Source: Oscillospiraceae bacterium (lineage in GTDB: Bacteria > Bacillota > Clostridia > Oscillospirales > Ruminococcaceae). From it: a DNA stretch of 47,954 bases. The stretch covers positions 1 to 47,954 of the forward strand of contig JAFTZY010000013.1 of assembly GCA_017460955.1 (NCBI GenBank). Direction: 5' to 3'. Each line of letters begins with the position of its first letter. Position 1 is the first letter of the stretch. Shown in pieces: positions 46,618-47,954 of the stretch. The translations under genes and the position numbers were made by a program. The notes beneath the pieces are model-generated. The model was not told the DNA's origin. It ran no database searches and saw nothing but the letters and a program-made list of their open reading frames with translations.

Positions 46618-47954
46618 CTACATCGTCAGCAGGAAGCGGATCCAGCGTCCCTGCTCGCAGGTCACGCGGATCTTGATCTTGTGTACCTCCATGATGCTCT
46701 TGGCAATGGCAAGCCCGAGGCCGTAGCCGTTCTTGCCCTTGTTGTTGCGCGCCTTGTCGCCGCGGTAGAACCGCTCGAAGATCTTTTCTGTCTCCTCCGG
46801 CGAGATCTCGCACCCCGTATTGTAGAACTCCATGATGCAGTTGTCCCCGCGCTTGAGCAGGGTGACCTTGATGATGCCGTTCTCGTCGGAGTATTTGAGG
46901 GCGTTGTCGATGAAGATCGCACAAAGCTGCCGGATATGCTGTTCACTGCCCCGGTACCGGACGTCGGGCTGGATGTCGATCTCGAGGTTCCTGTGCCGTT
47001 CAAATGCTGCACTCTCAAAAGGCAGTGCCGTTGCGGCAACGGCCGTGCTCAGGTTGAACTCCTGGAACACATACTCCTGCGCGGGATTGTCCATCCTGGC
47101 AAGGCGCAGAAGATCGCCGACGAGCTGACTCATGCGCCCGGTCTGCTCCTGCATGTACCCGAGCCACTTGTTCTCGCCGATCTCGTCCTGGAGGATGTCC
47201 GCATTTGCCGTCAGGACGGCAAGCGGGGTCTTGAGCTCGTGTCCGGCATCGGATACGAACTGCTTTTGCCGGTCAAAGGCCGTCTGCACGGGCTTTGTGA
47301 TCCAGCGCGAGAAGAAGATCAGGAAGCCCAGCAGCACCAGCAGCGTCAGGATGCCGATGACGACCGTGGACGTGAACAGCTTGTTCAGCAGGCCCTGATC
47401 GGAGGTCTTGTCGGTCACGACGATGAGCGTGCCGTAGTCCTTCTCGGTGGTGTAGTATTGCAGCCAGCCGTACATGCCCTGCTTCCTGCCGAGTGCGAGG
47501 ATCCCGTTCATGATCTCCTCGGCCTCCTCCTCGGTGTAGTCCTCGGTGTTGCGCAGGGCAAGGAAATTCCCGTCCTCATCGGACAGCAGTGCAAAATGGT
47601 CGATGGTGATCGTCAGGTTCCACTTGTCCATCCGCGGCTGACCGCCGTGCCCGTCATCCTGCGGGAGGGGGGGCGGCGTTTCGCGCTCGGTGGGGGGCAC
47701 ATCATCCGCATCGGTCTCCTGCGCCTGTGTGGGCTGCGTGCTCTCCGCCTCGGTCTCCCCGACGGTCTCCCCCGCACTCTCCTCCTCGGGCGGTGTTTCC
47801 TGCGGCGGCTCCTCCCCGTCCACGAAGGGGGGCTCCTCTCCGGGATCGGCGGGGGGCTCCTCCTGCTGCGGCGGATCGACAACGGCTGCCGGCTCTGCGG
47901 GCTCGGTCGCTGCCGGGGTATCCTGCGGCGGCGTCACGGCGGGCGCCTGGGTGG
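46618..47954 (-). CDS. Sensor histidine kinase with acidic Pro-rich extracytoplasmic segment (N-terminus beyond window)
   Basis: About 445 residues are visible and the reading frame runs off the right edge; the apparent GTG near 47937 is not a credible start. From the visible N-terminus: a low-complexity segment of roughly 100 residues rich in Pro, Glu, Thr and Asp; a small extracytoplasmic domain (MDKWNLTITIDHFALLSDEDG onwards, here abbreviated); one membrane segment TVVIGILTLLVLLGFLIFF; then the H-box VSDAGHELKTPLAV with its histidine 207 residues from the end, N-box FIDNALKYS, and GYGLGLAIAKSIMEV. The partner regulator would lie beyond the window edge. It lies just upstream of the exporter unit, but the terminator separates them. 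Confidence 0.9.
   Translation of the reverse strand, partial: TQAPAVTPPQDTPAATEPAEPAAVVDPPQQEEPPADPGEEPPFVDGEEPPQETPPEEESAGETVGETEAESTQPTQAQETDADDVPPTERETPPPLPQDDGHGGQPRMDKWNLTITIDHFALLSDEDGNFLALRNTEDYTEEEAEEIMNGILALGRKQGMYGWLQYYTTEKDYGTLIVVTDKTSDQGLLNKLFTSTVVIGILTLLVLLGFLIFFSRWITKPVQTAFDRQKQFVSDAGHELKTPLAVLTANADILQDEIGENKWLGYMQEQTGRMSQLVGDLLRLARMDNPAQEYVFQEFNLSTAVAATALPFESAAFERHRNLEIDIQPDVRYRGSEQHIRQLCAIFIDNALKYSDENGIIKVTLLKRGDNCIMEFYNTGCEISPEETEKIFERFYRGDKARNNKGKNGYGLGLAIAKSIMEVHKIKIRVTCEQGRWIRFLLTM

Noticed and set aside
47935..47937. GTG as the true start of the right-edge histidine kinase
   Set aside because: It lies in the middle of the Pro/Glu-rich segment without a ribosome binding site. 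The first membrane segment expected for such a kinase must lie beyond the window.

Overview
The window looks like chromosomal DNA of a GC-rich Gram-positive Clostridia member, probably Oscillospiraceae/Ruminococcaceae (inference). The signs are strong AGGAGG ribosome binding sites, sigma-A promoters with 17-bp spacers, a T-box leader on valS, a TagGH-type ABC exporter with TarI/TarJ enzymes, and a secreted GH26 beta-mannanase with a CBM35 typical of gut fibre degraders. I see no rRNA, tRNA, insertion sequence, prophage or CRISPR array.

Layout: (1) 1-1248, minus strand: secreted GH26 mannanase cut by the window edge. (2) 1527-6063, minus: the str operon rpsL-rpsG-fusA-tuf, with a promoter before rpsL and another before tuf. 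(3) 6211-7323, minus: DUF3048 lipoprotein. (4) 7656-15553, plus: rpoB-rpoC, divergent from the str operon rather than co-directional as in most Bacillota. The DUF3048/rpoB gap holds two facing promoters. (5) 15686-23000: an HD-domain hydrolase, a VanRS-like two-component pair, a TetR regulator, an AraC regulator followed by a Pro-rich membrane protein, and a degenerate histidine-kinase-like protein. (6) 23000-28830, plus: T-box-controlled valS, folC, a membrane-anchored transglutaminase-like protein and a small membrane protein. (7) 28885-46432, minus: a large cell-surface glycopolymer locus. (8) 46618 to the right edge, minus: a histidine kinase cut by the window.

The glycopolymer locus is the most interesting part. 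Its first unit encodes an ABC exporter of the teichoic-acid/O-antigen type (TagG, and TagH with an extra C-terminal Rossmann-like domain) and a HAD-family protein. After a 0.56-kb spacer with 57-bp tandem repeats, a second unit encodes TarI and TarJ (CDP-ribitol synthesis), a glycosyltransferase-like protein without a DxD motif, two paralogous GT2 + TagF-like bifunctional polymerases, a ferredoxin/FrhB-like + polysaccharide pyruvyltransferase fusion, and an SGNH-hydrolase + citrate-lyase-ligase-like nucleotidyltransferase fusion. I infer that the locus makes and exports a ribitol-phosphate-containing polymer and decorates it, possibly with pyruvate and with an acyl group activated as an adenylate. 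The two fusion proteins are the best candidates for undescribed chemistry.

All calls come from reading the sequence. No database search was run, so domain names rest on recognised motifs, and boundaries are approximate.
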